A stretch of 64,000 nucleotides of DNA from Corallium rubrum (lineage: Eukaryota > Cnidaria > Anthozoa > Scleralcyonacea > Coralliidae). The stretch spans positions 11,434,199-11,498,198 of the forward strand of contig OZ036002.1 in the NCBI GenBank assembly GCA_964035015.1, read 5' to 3'. Below are positions 62,515 to 64,000 of the stretch, piece by piece; the first letter of the stretch is position 1; every line of letters begins with the position of its first letter. A program made the position numbers and the translations under genes. The notes beneath the pieces are model-generated. The model was not told the origin of the DNA. It worked only from the letters and a program-made list of their open reading frames with translations, and searched no databases.

Positions 62515-62703
62515 GAACTGTATATTTGTGTAAAATTGTTATACTACGAGGAATAAATTGTTTAAAACGTTAATTTGTGTGTTACTTTATGCATGCATCC
62601 AAGCAAAGCAGTATCCTAGCAACAATATTTTGCTCTAACAATGTATACATTTTCGCATTCGCCTGACCCCCTTTATCTCCGTTTTGAAGAAAGACAAAAA
62701 TAA

Positions 62704-62913
62704 ATGGTTAACATTTTAATTGGTGTACTCGATTACGAAAAAATTCCTCTATTGCCTGCAGAAAAGAAACGAAGTGTAGTCAAAGTTTTGGATGTCAAGT
62801 CTGTGGAACACAAGGGACAAAAACGTAAACTCCTACTAGCGGAAGACGGAACAGTTTACAAAGTCAAGCGATCAAAGCTGGAAAAGACTGTAAAAGCTGG
62901 ACAATATGTTTAA
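62704..62913 (+). CDS. ORF2, extra tandem copy
   Basis: Third copy of ORF2, preceded by the last 15 or so bases of ORF1 with one A fewer in the A run, so the breakpoint lies in that run. The protein differs at one residue (LEKTV for LENTV). Its own AATAAA lies at 62951-62956. It could be translated from its own ATG if transcribed from the ORF1 promoter, but the duplication may be inert. Confidence 0.65.
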   Translation: MVNILIGVLDYEKIPLLPAEKKRSVVKVLDVKSVEHKGQKRKLLLAEDGTVYKVKRSKLEKTVKAGQYV

Positions 62914-63114
62914 GTACTGTATATTTGTGTAAAATTGTTATACTACGAGGAATAAATTGTTTAAAACGTTAATCTGTGTGTTAATTTATGCATGCATCCA
63001 AGCAAAGCAGTATCCTAGCAACAACATTTTGCTCTAAAAATGTATATATTTTCGCATTCGCCTAACCCCCTTTATCTCCCTTTTGATAAATTTTTATTTC
63101 ACACAAGCATTACA

Positions 63115-63672
63115 TCACTGATCATCATCACTATCTGAAAAACGTCCTTGATCTTCTAAAAGCTGTTTCAAAAGAAACTTTCTTTTGTCAACCGCTGCAG
63201 ATAAAGCTTCATCAGGATCAAACGAGTCTTCGTTCACAAGTGTCTGCTTCGTTTCCATGATCTTTCCATGCACAGGATCCTTTTTAAGTGCTTTCATCCA
63301 ACGTAAATTATCCACGTAAACGTCAGCGAATTCTTTCTGAAGTTCAGGGAGAATTTTTTCAAAGGCTTTCTGCTTAGCTACACTTTCTTCTTGCCCTTCC
63401 ATTTGCAACGTTTTTAATAGTTCATCATATTCTGGCCGAACCGTCACTTTTGCATCGTCAATCATGGTTGCCCAAGGATCAATCTCTTCCTTTATTTCAC
63501 CATCATCTTCGGAACTCTGACTGTTTTCATCATACGACGAGCTTGACATTTCTTCATCAGATTCCATATCAGGCTCCTCAGTGTCAGTGTATTCCCTTGA
63601 CGGACAATCGTTTTCGTGCCGTCTTAGATTATAGCCTTTATTAAACATTTTCCCACAATATTGGCAGTTCAT
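63115..63672 (-). CDS. ORF3, C2HC zinc-finger acidic protein
   Basis: 185 residues from the ATG at 63672. It begins MNCQYCGKMFNKGYNLRRHE-NDC, a single C-x2-C-x12-H-x3-C finger at residues 3-23. A very acidic Ser/Glu/Asp region follows (residues 30-65, ESDEEMSSSSYDENSQSSED). Then come DPWATMIDDAKVTVRPEYDE, a helical Lys/Glu-rich stretch with VDNLRWMKALKKDPVHGKIM, and an acidic tail DSDDDQ. Convergent with ORF2. AATAAA on its strand at 63098-63093. No family recognised. The combination of one finger and an acidic domain suggests a DNA-binding activator, by inference only. Confidence 0.75.
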   Translation of the reverse strand: MNCQYCGKMFNKGYNLRRHENDCPSREYTDTEEPDMESDEEMSSSSYDENSQSSEDDGEIKEEIDPWATMIDDAKVTVRPEYDELLKTLQMEGQEESVAKQKAFEKILPELQKEFADVYVDNLRWMKALKKDPVHGKIMETKQTLVNEDSFDPDEALSAAVDKRKFLLKQLLEDQGRFSDSDDDQ

Positions 63673-63751
63673 TCTTTGAGCTCAGACAACCTGTAAATGA
63701 CGAGTATGGACGGAAAGTCCTTATTAATAAACACCACTTGATTTTTGGACT

Positions 63752-63818
63752 AGGAATTTCAGATAGTGATGATGATCAGTGATGTAATGCTTATGTGAAA
63801 TAAAAATTTATCAAAATT
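63752..63818 (+). repeat. Inverted scrap of the ORF3 3' end
   Basis: AGATAGTGATGATGATCAGT and GTAATGCTTATGTGAAATAA reproduce the last codons and 3' flank of ORF3 (63080-63140) in the opposite sense. Another trace of fold-back rearrangement. Confidence 0.8.
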
Positions 63819-63884
63819 GTATTGTGTCTTGTTTCATTTTTTAAGCAATAATAAGTCCTGGAGCATGACAAGCCTGGGCTTGCC

Positions 63885-64000
63885 CAGGTTAGGACGTCTA
63901 GTCAGCAAACGGGCCATCGGGCCGTATAGTGCCTCATCGGGCCTGATCGGGCCATATGAGCAAGTGCTCAGAGCAGTTATGAGCCAATGAGCAAGTGCTC
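63885..64000. repeat. Right inverted terminal repeat, truncated by the window
   Basis: Inverse of 61752-61895: CCAGGTTAGGACGTCTAGTC, GGGCCGTATAGTGCCTCATC, then TGAGCAAGTGCTCAGAGCAG. Confidence 0.85.

Larger units (their letters stand above)
60820..62684. repeat. 1.9-kb near-perfect palindrome, arms ~930 bp
   Basis: GGAGATAAAGGGGGTCAGGC at 60822 matches inverted at 62664-62684. The centre is near 61749, in a run of TGAGCAAGTGCTCATGAGC motifs. ORF1 and ORF2 are present on both arms with very few differences (Asn/Asp in ORF2). Confidence 0.95.
61752..64000. mobile_element. Unclassified compact element: ITR-ORF1-ORF2-(ORF2)-ORF3-ITR, open at right edge
   Basis: Inverted terminal repeats of at least 115 bp enclose ORF1 and ORF2 rightward and ORF3 leftward, converging near 63100. 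It has no transposase, integrase, polymerase or Rep motif that I recognise. It could be a non-autonomous DNA transposon, or an integrated small DNA virus or satellite. ORF2 and its 3' flank are duplicated once inside (62686-63080). The right terminus is cut by the window end. Confidence 0.7.

Overview
This is animal nuclear DNA, AT-rich, with long repeat-filled introns. It most likely comes from a cnidarian, probably a hexacorallian (coral or sea anemone). The reasons are a secreted EGF-VWD-C8-TIL gene with consistent phase-1 introns, PIF/Harbinger elements with paired Myb/SANT genes, hAT remnants, Penelope-like elements (PLEs) with GIY-YIG domains and hammerhead ribozymes, tRNA- and 5S-derived SINEs, and dozens of palindromic MITEs. 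The species cannot be named from the sequence. Only a few percent of the window is host coding sequence.

Layout. 0.2-11.2 kb: minus-strand gene for an extracellular von Willebrand D-type protein. Reading right to left: EGF exon, VWD first-half exon (present twice as a tandem duplicate), VWD second half plus C8, then TIL. It is open at both ends. Its introns hold TTAA-flanked palindromic MITEs, a hAT relic and a satellite. 12.5-13.3 kb: a very long (TTTG)n tract. 14-17 kb: tRNA-derived SINE copies and MITEs. 17.2-19.1 kb: a Harbinger element with a transposase lacking its DDE domain and a frameshifted Myb plus zinc-ribbon gene. 19-33 kb: SINEs, a 5S-derived SINE, a 5'-truncated LINE, inverted hammerhead copies at 26.4 kb, and a MITE that has grown into a 61-bp minisatellite at 29-30.5 kb. 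33.6-36.9 kb: a fold-back PLE pair with a hAT inserted. 37.5-39.9 kb: the 3' three exons of a HECT-like gene. 40-43.2 kb: (TA)n tracts, two tandem hammerhead ribozymes 250 nt apart, an inverted SINE pair and a third hammerhead. 47.6-56.8 kb: a PLE interrupted by an 8.1-kb composite. The composite consists of two direct MITE copies around a 6.6-kb Harbinger, which carries a Myb/SANT gene and a nearly complete DDE transposase. 60.7-64 kb: an unclassified compact element with inverted terminal repeats and ambisense ORFs, arranged as a 1.9-kb palindrome plus a further copy.

The two best candidates for something undescribed are this 60.7-64 kb element and the hammerhead units. The element has head-to-head fused termini, two ORFs coupled stop-to-start, and a convergent C2HC zinc-finger ORF. 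The best hammerheads are canonical, and their helix III is self-complementary in every copy. Hammerheads in PLEs are an established phenomenon, so the novelty lies in the arrangement. All splice sites, target-site duplications and ribozyme folds were read by eye and no database search was run.
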